A stretch of DNA of 64,000 nt from Shewanella woodyi ATCC 51908 (GCF_000019525.1 NC_010506.1:1178001-1242000); one strand, 5' to 3'; positions 44,511 to 53,722 are shown, counted from the first letter of the stretch. Notes: a model not told the origin generated them from the letters alone. Program-made: numbers and translations.

Positions 44511-44733
44511 AAAAAAACCTAAGTATAAATGCGCTGCAAAGATACCTGTTTGGGGTTAGTTGAGGCAAGTAAAAATAGCGCCAGCTAGCCTCTCTTTTGG
44601 CTTTAGTGGGAGGATTTAATGTTAATAGCATTGATTTCATTTGTTTATCTTGGTCTAATTTAAGACTCTTATCTGTACTCTTTAGAATTTCATGTTTTTA
44701 TTTCTATTTTCAAGCTAATAAAACGGGTTATAC

Positions 44734-46911
44734 ATGTTAAAGCGAACTCGGTATCGATTGGCTGATAAGGTAGTCGATCCAGCGCAATGTACCATCTTAA
44801 GTGATGGCAACTTACTCAAGGTTGAGCTAAGGGCCATGCAGGTACTACTGTGCCTAATAAACCATGCTGGTGAACCTGTCAGCCGAGATATGCTGCTCGA
44901 TGAGGTCTGGTCTGGTGGTGAGGTTTCTGATAATGCGATTAATCGTATTATAGGGATACTAAGAAATCAGCTTGGAGACAATGCTAAGTCGCCCGAGTTC
45001 ATCAAAACCCTGCCTAAGGTGGGCTATGTCTTAATTGCGCCTATTACTCTGGTCAAAGAGGTGACTAAGCATGAGAAGTTTGCGACAGAGGTCATAGCGG
45101 GTGCAGAGCTTGAAGTTGAGGAGAGTAAAAGGCTGGTATTTAAGCGAAGCCTGTTTGCGACTCTTTATCAACATGCTGGCAAGATGTCGATTCTAATGGC
45201 AGGGCTTCTGTCCCTGCTACTCTTCTCGGTTTATCAAATTAGCCATAACGAGAGCAGTGAAAGTCCCCAATATATTAAAACAGAGCTTAAGCGTTTGACC
45301 TATTTAGATGGTCAAGAGTTGTCACCTATGCTCTCGAGTGATGGGAAGTACCTGACTTTCGCCAAGCGAAAACTTGGAGAGAAAAATTGGCGGGTAGGCT
45401 TAATGACACTGGGTAACCGTAAAACTTACTTTCTTGATGATCCGTTCGATAGCCAAAGCTACCCTGCTTTTAGCCCAGATGGAAGTAAGATAGCTTACCT
45501 TTCATTTAATCGTGGAGGTGGCTGTCAGATCAATGTGGTGGAGGTGAGTGAGGGAGAGTTTGGAGAGATAAGTAAGATAACCGATTGCAAAAGTATCATT
45601 CGGAGTACGAGTATTGCCTGGCACCCATCAGGCAAAAGTATCTATTATACCGATGAAGATCATCAAAAAGAGTTCCTTAGTGAGAAGATGATTTTCTCTA
45701 TCGACATAACAGGGAAGAATAAAAAACAACTAAGTCAACCTTACTCCATTGGTGGGGGAGATTATTCGATTAGTCTCTCTCCAAACGGACGCTATCTTGC
45801 CGTAGTCAGGGATGTTCATTGGTATAAAGTTCAGATTATGTTGCTGTCATTGGAGACCGGGAATTGGCAAAAGCTGTTTCCTTTAGAGCTTGCTTTACAT
45901 TCAGTTGCTTGGAGCGGAGATAGCGAGTCAATTATCTATCGCGGTAAGGGAAATCATTTGATGCGCTATAACATTGAACTAGGGGAACATATTCAAATCA
46001 CCAACATTCTACAGCCAATTCTCTCACCTATCTCTAATCCTAATGGGGATATTGTTGCTGTATTAGGTAAACTTTTTGATGGTGAAATTAGGAAGTTAAA
46101 TGATTCTTTTGATGAGCCTCGTGATAGCTCACTGTTCGTGAACAGTAAACCTGTTGACAAACATTATATAACATCTAACGGCAGTGATTCGCGCCCCTCT
46201 GTTAGTTTAGATGGTAAAAAATTAGCTTTCGTTTCAACCAGAACGGGTGAGTCGCAAATCTGGTTAAAGTCACAAGATGGAACTGAGAGACAGTTAACAT
46301 ATTTTAAAGATATTAATTTTATAAGGCATATTAGCTTCTCTGGTGATGGCACTAAGATTTTAGGGCGAAACAATCACCAAGCTTTTATCTATGATCTAAC
46401 GACTAATACTGTACATTTTATCGATATTCAAGGTGAGCATGAACTCTTCAATGTAGCTTGGGGGCCGGATAAAAAAACCATTATAGCGTCATTTGATATT
46501 TTAGGGAGATCGTCACTTAGGTTGGTGGATATCAAGTCTGGCCAAATTTCTGATGTTCTGGCTGAAGAGGTTGAGTTTGGTCAGTTTTCAAATACCGGTC
46601 AGCTCTATTTTATTAAAAGGGCGAAAGATGGCTTATGGACGATTGAGAACGGCGAAACAAAGCTTATTCATAAAGACTTTAATGTAATGCTAGATATGTC
46701 TTGGACTATAGTCGATCAATTTGTTTACAACTTGGCTTACCGAGAGGGACGTATTGATATCGATAGAATTGATCTTAATACAGGAGAGCATGTGATTATG
46801 AAATTTGCTGATGCTCCTCTAGCCCAAGCAATTGCTGTTGACAGAGAAGGAAGTATTTACCTTGGAGATTATAACGAGAGCAATACTAACATCATTAAAC
46901 TTGATTATTAG
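44734..46911 (+). CDS. CadC-like regulator with a periplasmic beta-propeller
   Basis: A 725-residue one-component regulator. An N-terminal winged helix (about 5-105; SDNAINRIIGILRNQLGD, PKVGYVLIAPI) is followed by one TM helix (about 152-172). The periplasmic part of about 550 residues is built of WD40/PD40 (TolB-like) repeats, with recurring FSPDGSKIAYLS, LSPNGRYLAVV and VSLDGKKLAFVS. The propeller probably senses a protein or envelope signal. The small exported protein at 47112 follows in the same direction and may be a partner or target. Confidence 0.82.
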   Translation: MLKRTRYRLADKVVDPAQCTILSDGNLLKVELRAMQVLLCLINHAGEPVSRDMLLDEVWSGGEVSDNAINRIIGILRNQLGDNAKSPEFIKTLPKVGYVLIAPITLVKEVTKHEKFATEVIAGAELEVEESKRLVFKRSLFATLYQHAGKMSILMAGLLSLLLFSVYQISHNESSESPQYIKTELKRLTYLDGQELSPMLSSDGKYLTFAKRKLGEKNWRVGLMTLGNRKTYFLDDPFDSQSYPAFSPDGSKIAYLSFNRGGGCQINVVEVSEGEFGEISKITDCKSIIRSTSIAWHPSGKSIYYTDEDHQKEFLSEKMIFSIDITGKNKKQLSQPYSIGGGDYSISLSPNGRYLAVVRDVHWYKVQIMLLSLETGNWQKLFPLELALHSVAWSGDSESIIYRGKGNHLMRYNIELGEHIQITNILQPILSPISNPNGDIVAVLGKLFDGEIRKLNDSFDEPRDSSLFVNSKPVDKHYITSNGSDSRPSVSLDGKKLAFVSTRTGESQIWLKSQDGTERQLTYFKDINFIRHISFSGDGTKILGRNNHQAFIYDLTTNTVHFIDIQGEHELFNVAWGPDKKTIIASFDILGRSSLRLVDIKSGQISDVLAEEVEFGQFSNTGQLYFIKRAKDGLWTIENGETKLIHKDFNVMLDMSWTIVDQFVYNLAYREGRIDIDRIDLNTGEHVIMKFADAPLAQAIAVDREGSIYLGDYNESNTNIIKLDY

Positions 46912-47111
46912 CGGCTAGAGATAAGTCGTTGAAAGATAAAAGGTCACTTTTTTGTAATGTTTTGATTATGTATTTTTTAGCCTTAAGTTGTAGTTTTCCT
47001 TAAGATAGACATTAGTGGTTGTTTAGCCAGCTCGTATGGCTATTAAAAAAGCAAAAAGACTTATTTAGTAAGCTTTAGTAAAGATTTAGTGGTGACTTGA
47101 GAGGGCCAGAT

Positions 47112-47336
47112 ATGAAAAATGGTAAAATGATGACGTTCTTTAAGGCTGCGCTAATTGGTGCTGTCTGCACATCAGGAATGAGTGTTGCGATTGCACAAAG
47201 CGAAGGTGAAATGACTCTTAATGTGGGGCAGAGTATCTTTGAATTAAACAAGGATAAAACCAAGGATAAGGTGGTGATTATACCTACACAAGGGTGCCCT
47301 ATGGAGCCTTGTCCTGGGGAGCAGATTATCAAGTAA
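47112..47336 (+). CDS. Small exported protein with a C-x4-C motif
   Basis: A 74-residue protein with a signal peptide (MMTFFKAALIGAVCTSGMSVAIAQ). The mature part of about 50 residues ends GCPMEPCPGEQIIK, with two cysteines likely to form a disulfide or bind a metal. ATG 47112 follows GAGGG at about 6 bases; the longer frame starting at 47097 is not favoured. It is preceded by a CadC-like regulator and ends at its own terminator. I do not recognise a family. Confidence 0.6.
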   Translation: MKNGKMMTFFKAALIGAVCTSGMSVAIAQSEGEMTLNVGQSIFELNKDKTKDKVVIIPTQGCPMEPCPGEQIIK

Positions 47337-47354
47337 ATAACTATAATGGTTAAC

Positions 47355-47396
47355 AAAAAATGGTTGTGTATCAAGAGGTGCACAACCATTTTTTGT
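47355..47396 (+). terminator. Intrinsic terminator after the small exported protein
   Basis: AAAAAATGGTTGTG pairs with CACAACCATTTTTT around a 12-base loop. The octamer array at 47405 follows directly. Confidence 0.85.
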
Positions 47397-47404
47397 TTTT
47401 AACT

Positions 47405-47444
47405 CTAAACAGCTAAACAGCTAAACAGCTAAACAGCTAAACAG
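47405..47444 (+). repeat. Octamer tandem array, 5 x CTAAACAG
   Basis: Five perfect copies of CTAAACAG begin nine bases after the terminator's T-run. It is the fourth short array beside a gene end in this window. Confidence 0.9.
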
Positions 47445-48297
47445 CTTCTGCCTCCTTTTCTATCCAACCTTAGCTTAAAATCGTCTGCACCCAATGCTAA
47501 ATTTAGTCTATCTGCTTTTCTATTTAACTCTTATGTTCGGGACATAAGTTTTTCTACTGTAACTTATTTTATCAAAGCTCACTTATAGACTTAGGTTCTA
47601 GTAATGAACGACATTACCCCACCTTGTTACAACAACTAAAGCGACTTTTTAACCGAATGTCTTTATCAATTATGTAGAAATCTATTAAGCTATATAATTT
47701 AATTTTTCTTTAAGCTGTTGAGTATTAACGATATCATCTTTTCATCATCTTACTGTTATGACTCAATGTTGTTATCGGATGTAGTTTTGTAGTCAGACAG
47801 GTTAACTCGGTAAGTATCAGTCTTTAGGTTTGCTTTTAATCTAAACTTTACCCTGGGTTTCACCACCGGTTCTCTACAACAAAAGGAAGTATGCAGTATT
47901 TTTGAGCATCATATATTTCATTGTCTGGTCCACAATTGAGATAACTGGATAGTACAGATAGTTAGGATTGGCGACTTAGATCTTGAGTTAGGTCTAAACA
48001 AGTCACTGAACTATAAGTATTAGCGTGATAGCTTTTAGTATTGTTATATTTCTGTAGAGGAAGGTGGTTCATTAATTGTGTACGCCTAATCTGATTACAG
48101 ATTAACCTGTCTCCCTATTTTCTTTTCAACCGAAAACTGAAGTAAAATTTGTCAATTTAAGATGTACTGCTAGCGTTTATGTTTAATTATGATTGTTAGA
48201 TTTACTTTTATGTAGTTGAACTTACTTAGTTTTCACTACGGCTAAGCCAAGTTTACATCATAAAGTTGTTAGGAATATTCATCTCCCTTTAGACATA
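47445..48297 (+). ncRNA. Candidate noncoding RNA locus (gene-free, AT-rich, ends in a strong terminator)
   Basis: About 850 bases have no open frame above 60 codons on either strand and no recognised gene. The stretch ends at a strong plus-strand intrinsic terminator (48297-48328), yet no coding gene precedes that terminator for nearly 1 kb. The base composition is T-rich on the plus strand. A tiny frame with AAGGAAGT before ATG occurs near 47890, but encodes only four residues. A long transcript, an sRNA from the 3' part, or a decayed gene would each fit. No known RNA family was recognised. Confidence 0.35.
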
Positions 48298-48328
48298 GGG
48301 GTGCTTCATTTGAGCACTCCTTTTTTTT
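48297..48328 (+). terminator. Strong plus-strand terminator without an assigned gene
   Basis: GGGGTGC and GCACTCC (one G.T pair) around a 9-base loop, followed by eight T residues. It points to a plus-strand transcript crossing the gene-free region. Confidence 0.85.
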
Positions 48329-48459
48329 GGCTTTTTTATGCCATATCCTCTTATATATCCTTCGACTTGAAAGATTCTCTGCTTAGGTGATTAGTATCAA
48401 ACCAATTGCTGCTGAGTGAAGGGAAGTCTTGTGACTAGTCTCTGAAACCAAGATAGGTG

Positions 48460-48750
48460 CTATGAAAAACCGTTACCGTTTACGTGCATCAGTGAGAAGG
48501 TCCAAACCACAAATGATAGTGCGATATGGATAAAAGCGTAAACTCCTTGATCTAGCCTCTCCATTCCTTTGGCCTGCCATATAAGCTGACCGTGCAGCAA
48601 TATTACCAGTGGGAATAAACCGAAGAGGGGATAGAAGGCGATTGAGCTGCTGCCACCGAGTATTAAACGACTGAGAAGGGACCAAAAAACCATAAAAGCG
48701 GTGAGAATTGGAGGAGCTGCTTGTCGATATTGTTCTGGATAGGGGAACAT
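48460..48750 (-). CDS. Small membrane protein, unknown function
   Basis: A 96-residue hydrophobic protein with two or three helices (AFMVFWSLLSRLILG, YPLFGLFPLVILLHGQLIW and FIHIALSFVVWTFSLMH). I do not recognise a family. It lies 41 bases downstream of the methyltransferase gene on the same strand, so it is probably the third gene of that operon. Confidence 0.6.
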   Translation of the reverse strand: MFPYPEQYRQAAPPILTAFMVFWSLLSRLILGGSSSIAFYPLFGLFPLVILLHGQLIWQAKGMERLDQGVYAFIHIALSFVVWTFSLMHVNGNGFS

Positions 48751-48791
48751 ATAACTCCTACTTTAGCTTTTTATTATTAGCATATGGTGGT

Positions 48792-49319
48792 TTAAAGAGG
48801 CTTTCTAGCAATAAGTTGTGCTTTATGACTCACGGTTGATGAGTTAAACACCTTTCCCTCAAAGTAATGTAGACAGCTCCAATGATCAAACTCTGATTTG
48901 AGCTCATGCTGTTTTAATAGGAAGTTAGGATTTCTGGGGCGACCTATTTCAGCTTGTTTTTCGATAAAGGTTTCATAGATGATAAGCCCTCCGGGTTTAA
49001 TTGCCGCCTTAATTTGTGGAAAAAGAGGTCTGTGTAGATAATTAAAAACCAGTACTACATCATACTCTTCAACAGGAAGGTTTGGCGCTGTGCCCACCTC
49101 TAAATCCCATTCAAGGTAGCGATGACCGTTAGGCCTTTTATCTAGACCTGCTAACGACCTATCGATAAAGGTCACGTTATCGCCGCGTTCTACAAACCAG
49201 AGGCCATTTCTACCACTACCACAGGCGAGATCGAGTACTTTCTTATTGTTTTTAAGGTTTAACTCTTCGAAGTCAGTAATTAACTTTGAAACTTCAACCT
49301 TTAACTTCTTTTCTTCCAT
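48792..49319 (-). CDS. Class I SAM-dependent methyltransferase (TehB-like)
   Basis: A 175-residue methyltransferase. The SAM motif KVLDLACGSGRNGLWFVERG is followed by the acidic second motif (TFIDRS) and VEEYDVVLVFNYLHRPLFP. The layout resembles TehB and other small cytosolic methyltransferases; the substrate is unknown. ATG 49319 starts inside the end of the upstream membrane-protein gene (26-base overlap) and fits the family start better than the longer frame from 49370. Confidence 0.8.
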   Translation of the reverse strand: MEEKKLKVEVSKLITDFEELNLKNNKKVLDLACGSGRNGLWFVERGDNVTFIDRSLAGLDKRPNGHRYLEWDLEVGTAPNLPVEEYDVVLVFNYLHRPLFPQIKAAIKPGGLIIYETFIEKQAEIGRPRNPNFLLKQHELKSEFDHWSCLHYFEGKVFNSSTVSHKAQLIARKPL

Positions 49320-49704
49320 CGATTCTTCGCCCGTGAATAACTGAAAAGTGACGCAAGCCTGCAGGTCCATGAGATACGACTACAGATAGCAGTAGTGTGG
49401 TGACCACAAGCTCTGGTTTATATTGCGCTAAGGGAATAAAGAGGAGGAGTAAACCAAGCTTTACCAGTGTGAGCACACCTTTAAGCTGTATTAACCAACG
49501 CCAGTCTCTTACAACTTCCCATATCATCATCAACAAGCCAGTTGTCATGGCTATGCACCAGTAGTAGATCCACTTCTCTTGTGGAACACCTAAGAGTATG
49601 CCACCACCGGCACCAGTTACTCCGAGAATATGAAGGGCTCTTAGGCTGGTTTTACTTAGCCTTTGCAACCAAAATTGTTTTTCAGAGAGTTTGCTTTTTG
49701 CCAT
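49294..49704 (-). CDS. Four-helix membrane protein, unknown function
   Basis: A 136-residue membrane protein with hydrophobic segments LRALHILGVTGAGGGILLGV, WIYYWCIAMTTGLLMMIWEVV, LTLVKLGLLLLFIPLAQY and LVVTTLLLSVVVSHGPAGLRHF. ATG 49704 is preferred; the longer frame uses TTG at 49710. It overlaps the methyltransferase gene by 26 bases, so the three genes down to 48460 probably form one operon. The final HGPAGLRHF segment is distinctive but of unknown meaning. Confidence 0.7.
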   Translation of the reverse strand: MAKSKLSEKQFWLQRLSKTSLRALHILGVTGAGGGILLGVPQEKWIYYWCIAMTTGLLMMIWEVVRDWRWLIQLKGVLTLVKLGLLLLFIPLAQYKPELVVTTLLLSVVVSHGPAGLRHFSVIHGRRIDGRKEVKG

Positions 49705-49893
49705 GTTCAAAGGATGGTTCGTTAAGTTGCTGCCAGCTTATCAGGAATTTCTATGCTGTGAAGAGTCGCGGGCAAAAATTGTATAGATGGGGGTCTTATC
49801 ATGGCGTTTTGTATCGTGGAGTTGGTGAATTAAACAGAGGTTTCTATTAGACTCTTAAACCTAAGCAATATAGAGCTAGATATAGGGAAGATA

Positions 49894-50886
49894 ATGAAAA
49901 TAGGCTTCTTTAGTGCAAAGCACTATGACATGGAACACTTTGACCGTTCCAATAAGACTTTTGGCGCCGAAATTGAGTATTTTGACTATCGCTTATGCAT
50001 GAAGTCTGTGCGGCTGGCTCATGGGTTTGAGGCCATTTGTGCTTTTGTGAACGACTCTCTATGTGAAGAGGTGTTAGTTGAGCTTGCGAGAAACGGAACT
50101 AAGATAATCGCTATGCGTTGTGCAGGGTTTAATAATGTCGACCTTGTCGCTGCTAAACGTTTAGGTCTACGAGTCGTTAATGTGCCGGCATATTCACCTG
50201 AGTCTGTTGCAGAGCATACGGTGGCCCTAATGTTGACCCTAAACAGAAAGGTCCATAAAGCCTACCAACGAACTCGTGATGCAAATTTCTCTTTGGAGGG
50301 ATTAGTAGGTTTCAACATGCATGGCCGTACTGTCGGTGTTATCGGTACGGGAAAAATAGGCGTCGCAACCATCAAAATACTTCAAGGTTTTGGTTGCAAG
50401 GTGATTGCTCACGATCCCTATCCAAATCCACAGGTGGTAAACCTTGGAATTGAGTATCAGCCTCTTGATGAGCTCTATTCAGTATCCGATATCATCACTT
50501 TGCATTGTCCACTGACTCCAGCGAATCATCACCTTTTAAGTGCTGAAACCTTTGATAAAATGAAGCCTGGGGTGATGGTGATTAATACCAGTCGAGGCGG
50601 CTTGTTAAACGCAATGGATGCGATGGAGGCCCTTAAAAAAGGTCAATTGGGCTCATTAGGTTTGGATGTGTATGAAAATGAGAAATCTCTCTTTTTTGAA
50701 GACAAGTCGAATGAGATTATTCAAGATGATGTATTCAGGCGGTTATCTGCTTGTCATAACGTTATTTTCACAGGTCATCAAGCATTTTTGACTGCTGAGG
50801 CTTTAGAGGCCATAGCGTCAACGAGTTTACTAAATGTGCAGCAACTACTTGAAGGTGTAACTTGCCCTAATGAATTAAAATCATAA
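49894..50886 (+). CDS. ldhA: D-isomer-specific 2-hydroxyacid dehydrogenase (D-lactate dehydrogenase LdhA)
   Basis: A 330-residue NAD-dependent dehydrogenase. The Rossmann motif GVIGTGKIGVAT lies near 150. Catalytic residues fit NTSRGGLL (Arg), LGLDVYENE (Glu) and TGHQAFLT (His). The N-terminal FSAKHYDMEHF and the EKSLFFED region are typical of the fermentative LdhA clade, which reduces pyruvate to D-lactate. AGGGAAG precedes the ATG. It ends at a terminator near 50915. Confidence 0.88.
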   Translation: MKIGFFSAKHYDMEHFDRSNKTFGAEIEYFDYRLCMKSVRLAHGFEAICAFVNDSLCEEVLVELARNGTKIIAMRCAGFNNVDLVAAKRLGLRVVNVPAYSPESVAEHTVALMLTLNRKVHKAYQRTRDANFSLEGLVGFNMHGRTVGVIGTGKIGVATIKILQGFGCKVIAHDPYPNPQVVNLGIEYQPLDELYSVSDIITLHCPLTPANHHLLSAETFDKMKPGVMVINTSRGGLLNAMDAMEALKKGQLGSLGLDVYENEKSLFFEDKSNEIIQDDVFRRLSACHNVIFTGHQAFLTAEALEAIASTSLLNVQQLLEGVTCPNELKS

Positions 50887-50899
50887 GCTTACAAAAAAT

Positions 50900-50930
50900 G
50901 AGGAGATTAAAATATCCAAATCCTCTTTTT
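50900..50930 (+). terminator. Intrinsic terminator after ldhA
   Basis: GAGGAgaTT and AAaTCCTC form a stem followed by TTTTTG, 13 bases past the ldhA stop. Confidence 0.7.
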
Positions 50931-51012
50931 GTATCAGTTGAGTGATAACAACTGACAAATCAATACCTGGCTGATAGATTAAAGGCTCAATTTCAACCAG
51001 AGTTTTAACATT

Positions 51013-51750
51013 ATGATGGTCACCCATGAAGTTCACGATATTCCAACCGCCACTGGAGTGATGCGAACCTATCTTTATCGCCCTGATGAAGAGGGGCCAT
51101 TCCCTACCATTTTATTTTATTCCGAGATTTTTCAGCAAACAGAACCTATAGCAAGAGCCGCGACAATTATGGCTGGCCATGGTTTTGTGGTGCTAGTTCC
51201 TGAAGTATTTCATGAGCTTAACCAAATAGGAACTGTGCTTGCCTATGATGATGCTGGTAAAGATAAAGGCAATGAAGATAAGTTTGCTAAACCTCTAGAG
51301 AGCCATGACTCAGATACAGAGGCACTCGTCCAATTTGCCAGAAGTCAGCCTTTTTGTACTAGTCAGGTTGGCAGTATGGGAGTGTGTATTGGTGGTCATT
51401 TAGCTTATCGTGCAGCTATTAACCCTGATATATCAGCGGCGTTTTGTTTATACGCAACCGATATCCACTCAAGCACCTTGCCCAGTGAAGAGGGCAATGA
51501 CTCTCTTTCCAAAACTGCAGATATTCAGGGTGAGCTTGTGATGGTGTGGGGCAAGCAAGATCCCCATGTTTCAACCGAGGGACGTAAACGTGTGTATGAG
51601 CAATTAGAGAGTACGCAGAGAAGGTTTACCTGGTTGGAAGTCAATGCGCAACATGCCTTTATGCGCGATGGTGAAAGTCGTTATGATCCTGCTTTAGCCA
51701 TTCAGATGTACCTACAGGCTGTCGCTTTTTTTCACCGAATCTTACGTTGA
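51013..51750 (+). CDS. Dienelactone hydrolase family protein
   Basis: A 245-residue alpha/beta hydrolase. The nucleophile elbow carries cysteine, GSMGVCIGGHLAYRA (residues about 116-130), as in dienelactone hydrolases. The acid and histidine are supplied by VWGKQDPHVS and NAQHAFMRD. It probably cleaves small esters or lactones in the cytoplasm. The exact substrate cannot be told. It is convergent with the DUF3332 gene across a perfect 13-bp hairpin. Confidence 0.82.
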   Translation: MMVTHEVHDIPTATGVMRTYLYRPDEEGPFPTILFYSEIFQQTEPIARAATIMAGHGFVVLVPEVFHELNQIGTVLAYDDAGKDKGNEDKFAKPLESHDSDTEALVQFARSQPFCTSQVGSMGVCIGGHLAYRAAINPDISAAFCLYATDIHSSTLPSEEGNDSLSKTADIQGELVMVWGKQDPHVSTEGRKRVYEQLESTQRRFTWLEVNAQHAFMRDGESRYDPALAIQMYLQAVAFFHRILR

Positions 51751-51766
51751 TCACTGATGAATTGTT

Positions 51767-51799
51767 GCAGTAAGAGTCATGATATATGACTCTTACTGC
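51767..51799. terminator. Bidirectional hairpin between convergent genes
   Basis: GCAGTAAGAGTCA and TGACTCTTACTGC are perfectly complementary over 13 bases with a 7-base loop, 16 bases after the hydrolase stop and 7 bases before the DUF3332 stop. T-runs are short, so it may be a stabilising hairpin. Confidence 0.65.
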
Positions 51800-51806
51800 A
51801 AATTAC

Positions 51807-52334
51807 TTAGCTTTGCTTGCTGTAGTTGGCCAGATCTTCAATGCTAACGCGAGCGATAAATTCATTATCAAGATAGAAATCTACCTGTTCTCCGCTCTTT
51901 TTGCCTGACATCAGCTGCTGACTACCGTCATCGAAATTGAGTGTCATGACTAAAGTATCTTCACTGGTCGCTTCCATGGTGGCATTGGTAAGCTTAATCT
52001 CTGGTAAAGGTGCTTTTGTAAGCTCTTTATTCAGATGAGGATTAACCTTAAAGATAGCTTCAACTGGCATGTCTACGACTGCCGGTGAACGTTTGGTTAT
52101 TGGGTTAGTACCAGTCCAAAACTCAATGCTATTGAATATAAAGAGATCTGCTGTAGCTGTTAAGCCATAGACAGGGCTTAATAACATAAATAAGCCTGCG
52201 CGACCAAAACGGTTATCAACAACGCTTAAGTTGCCTTTAGTTACCATAGCACTCAGTCCCATCTGTCCCATACAACCTGTGAGCTGGGTACTTAATAGTG
52301 TGGCAAGTGTTATAGAGATTAATGTCTTTTTCAT
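51807..52334 (-). CDS. DUF3332 family lipoprotein
   Basis: A 175-residue predicted lipoprotein with the lipobox LTGC at about residues 18-21 (ATLLSTQLTGC). The segment after the lipid-anchored Cys (VDNRFGRAGLFMLLSPVYGL) matches DUF3332 proteins as I recall them from Vibrio and Shewanella. The C-terminal beta-rich part may sit in the periplasm. Function is unknown. The gene is convergent with the hydrolase. Confidence 0.8.
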   Translation of the reverse strand: MKKTLISITLATLLSTQLTGCMGQMGLSAMVTKGNLSVVDNRFGRAGLFMLLSPVYGLTATADLFIFNSIEFWTGTNPITKRSPAVVDMPVEAIFKVNPHLNKELTKAPLPEIKLTNATMEATSEDTLVMTLNFDDGSQQLMSGKKSGEQVDFYLDNEFIARVSIEDLANYSKQS

Positions 52335-52970
52335 GATTATCTTCGTTGGTGGGAAAGCGAGCAGATTGTAATGATTAGATATTTATTGTTGGAGATCCTA
52401 ATCACAAATCTTGGTTGAGTTTTGGTTGGTAATGCTAGCTAATTCGATCTAGATGTTATCCATCGGGAGCAGTTGTTCTTACTATGATTTAAAGTGTGCA
52501 TATATTCATCGTTAACCATTTTGTGATTAACCCTCGTATCTTTAGCAATAACAGCTCTTGTATCGGCTGATCAAGATGGTCAGAGGATTTTTGGGTGTGC
52601 TATTTTACGGTTTTAGCGCATACTACGCCGCTTATACCAATCAGTATAAAGATTTGATCGCTCAGCGAGAGTTTAGCGGTCCTGAGGCAAGGTCCTTAAT
52701 TGCTCCTGCATTAATGACATTCACCACATCCATGTGGTTTGCAACGAGTGAAGAGCATAGTTGTTCTACGGTCAAGCTCGTTAACACAGCATCAGAACCG
52801 CTAAAACTCGCTTGTAAGGAGTGTTTTTGGCTGCCTACTTCTGCGTTGAATGAACTCATAAGGGAACAACCATTGTGTCATCCATTCGCCTTGAATTAGT
52901 TTGCCAAAAGACACTCTGAGTAGATCAACTTCTTATACTGATTGGTATTATTTAAGAGGGGGAGGTATCG
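52335..52970. other. Intergenic region with a MITE
   Basis: About 635 bases between the DUF3332 gene and the spermidine-synthase-like gene. It contains the MITE at 52634-52948. A 113-codon frame (52558-52899) runs into that element and is rejected as a gene. The left part holds no motif that I recognise. Confidence 0.6.
52634..52948. mobile_element. MITE-like element with perfect 16-bp terminal inverted repeats
   Basis: ATACCAATCAGTATAA at 52634-52649 is repeated in perfect inverted form at 52933-52948. The 315-base element lies between TTA triplets that may be a target-site duplication. A 28-base piece of its right end occurs alone at 43202, and weaker similarity is seen at 23951 and 16333. 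No transposase is encoded. Confidence 0.8.
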
Positions 52971-53714
52971 ATGACAGAACTTGAGACACTATATCAGAGC
53001 GAAGATGAGTACGGTCCTCTATTAGTACTGGAAGATAAGCACATGCGTGTGCTCTCATTTGGTGATAATGATGAGCAGAGTAAGCTATTAAAGCTACAAC
53101 CTTTTCTACCTCAACATACTTATGTACAGGCTATGTTATTGGTTCTGTTATTTATTAAACCTAAGCGGGTAGTCATACTGGGTTTAGGTGGAGGTGGATT
53201 GATTCATGCGCTACGTCATTATGATGCAGGAATTAAAATAACTGCGGTAGAGCTAAGAGCTCAAGTGATAGAGATAGCTAAACGTTTTTTTCAACTACCG
53301 ATAGGCAAAAAGCTGACATTAATCCACCAGGATGCTGCGGAGTTTCTTGAGCAGGCGGAGCATAAAAAGGCCGATGTTATCTTTGCCGATATCTATGGGG
53401 CTGATGGTGTAGATGAAAACCAGTTGTCAGATGCTTTCATTAAAAATGCCGCAATGATGATCAAAGCCGATGGTTTTCTGGTCTTAAACTGTTGGAAAGA
53501 GCATAGCCAAAATCGAGAGTTGCTGTCGTTACTGCAAACTTACTTTGTTGAGGTTAGGGCATGTTTAACCGGAGGAGGAAACTGGGTGGTGTTTGCCAGT
53601 AAAACAAAGCGAGATATCACCAGTAGTGGCATGAAAGCTAAAGCACACAGTTTATCCCTGCAGTTGGATTTTACTTTGAGTCGCTCATTGACTCGCTTTG
53701 ACCACTGGGTATAA
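52971..53714 (+). CDS. Spermidine-synthase-like methyltransferase-fold protein
   Basis: A 247-residue protein with the aminopropyltransferase/methyltransferase Rossmann pattern: VVILGLGGGGLIHALRHYD, then an acidic residue at the end of the second strand (ITAVELRAQVIEIAKRFF) and HQDAAEFLEQ. It lacks an N-terminal beta domain of normal length, so it belongs to the short SpeE-like group. The exact reaction is unknown. A very strong ribosome-binding site (GAGGGGGAGG) precedes the ATG, which begins 22 bases after the MITE. Confidence 0.8.
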   Translation: MTELETLYQSEDEYGPLLVLEDKHMRVLSFGDNDEQSKLLKLQPFLPQHTYVQAMLLVLLFIKPKRVVILGLGGGGLIHALRHYDAGIKITAVELRAQVIEIAKRFFQLPIGKKLTLIHQDAAEFLEQAEHKKADVIFADIYGADGVDENQLSDAFIKNAAMMIKADGFLVLNCWKEHSQNRELLSLLQTYFVEVRACLTGGGNWVVFASKTKRDITSSGMKAKAHSLSLQLDFTLSRSLTRFDHWV

Positions 53715-53722
53715 AAGTTTGA

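Noticed and set aside
47075..47389. 104-codon minus-strand frame
   Set aside because: It is antisense to the small exported protein gene and its terminator, which have a start signal and a signal peptide.
52558..52899. 113-codon open frame on the plus strand
   Set aside because: Most of it runs through a MITE with perfect terminal repeats; no ribosome-binding site and no recognisable product.
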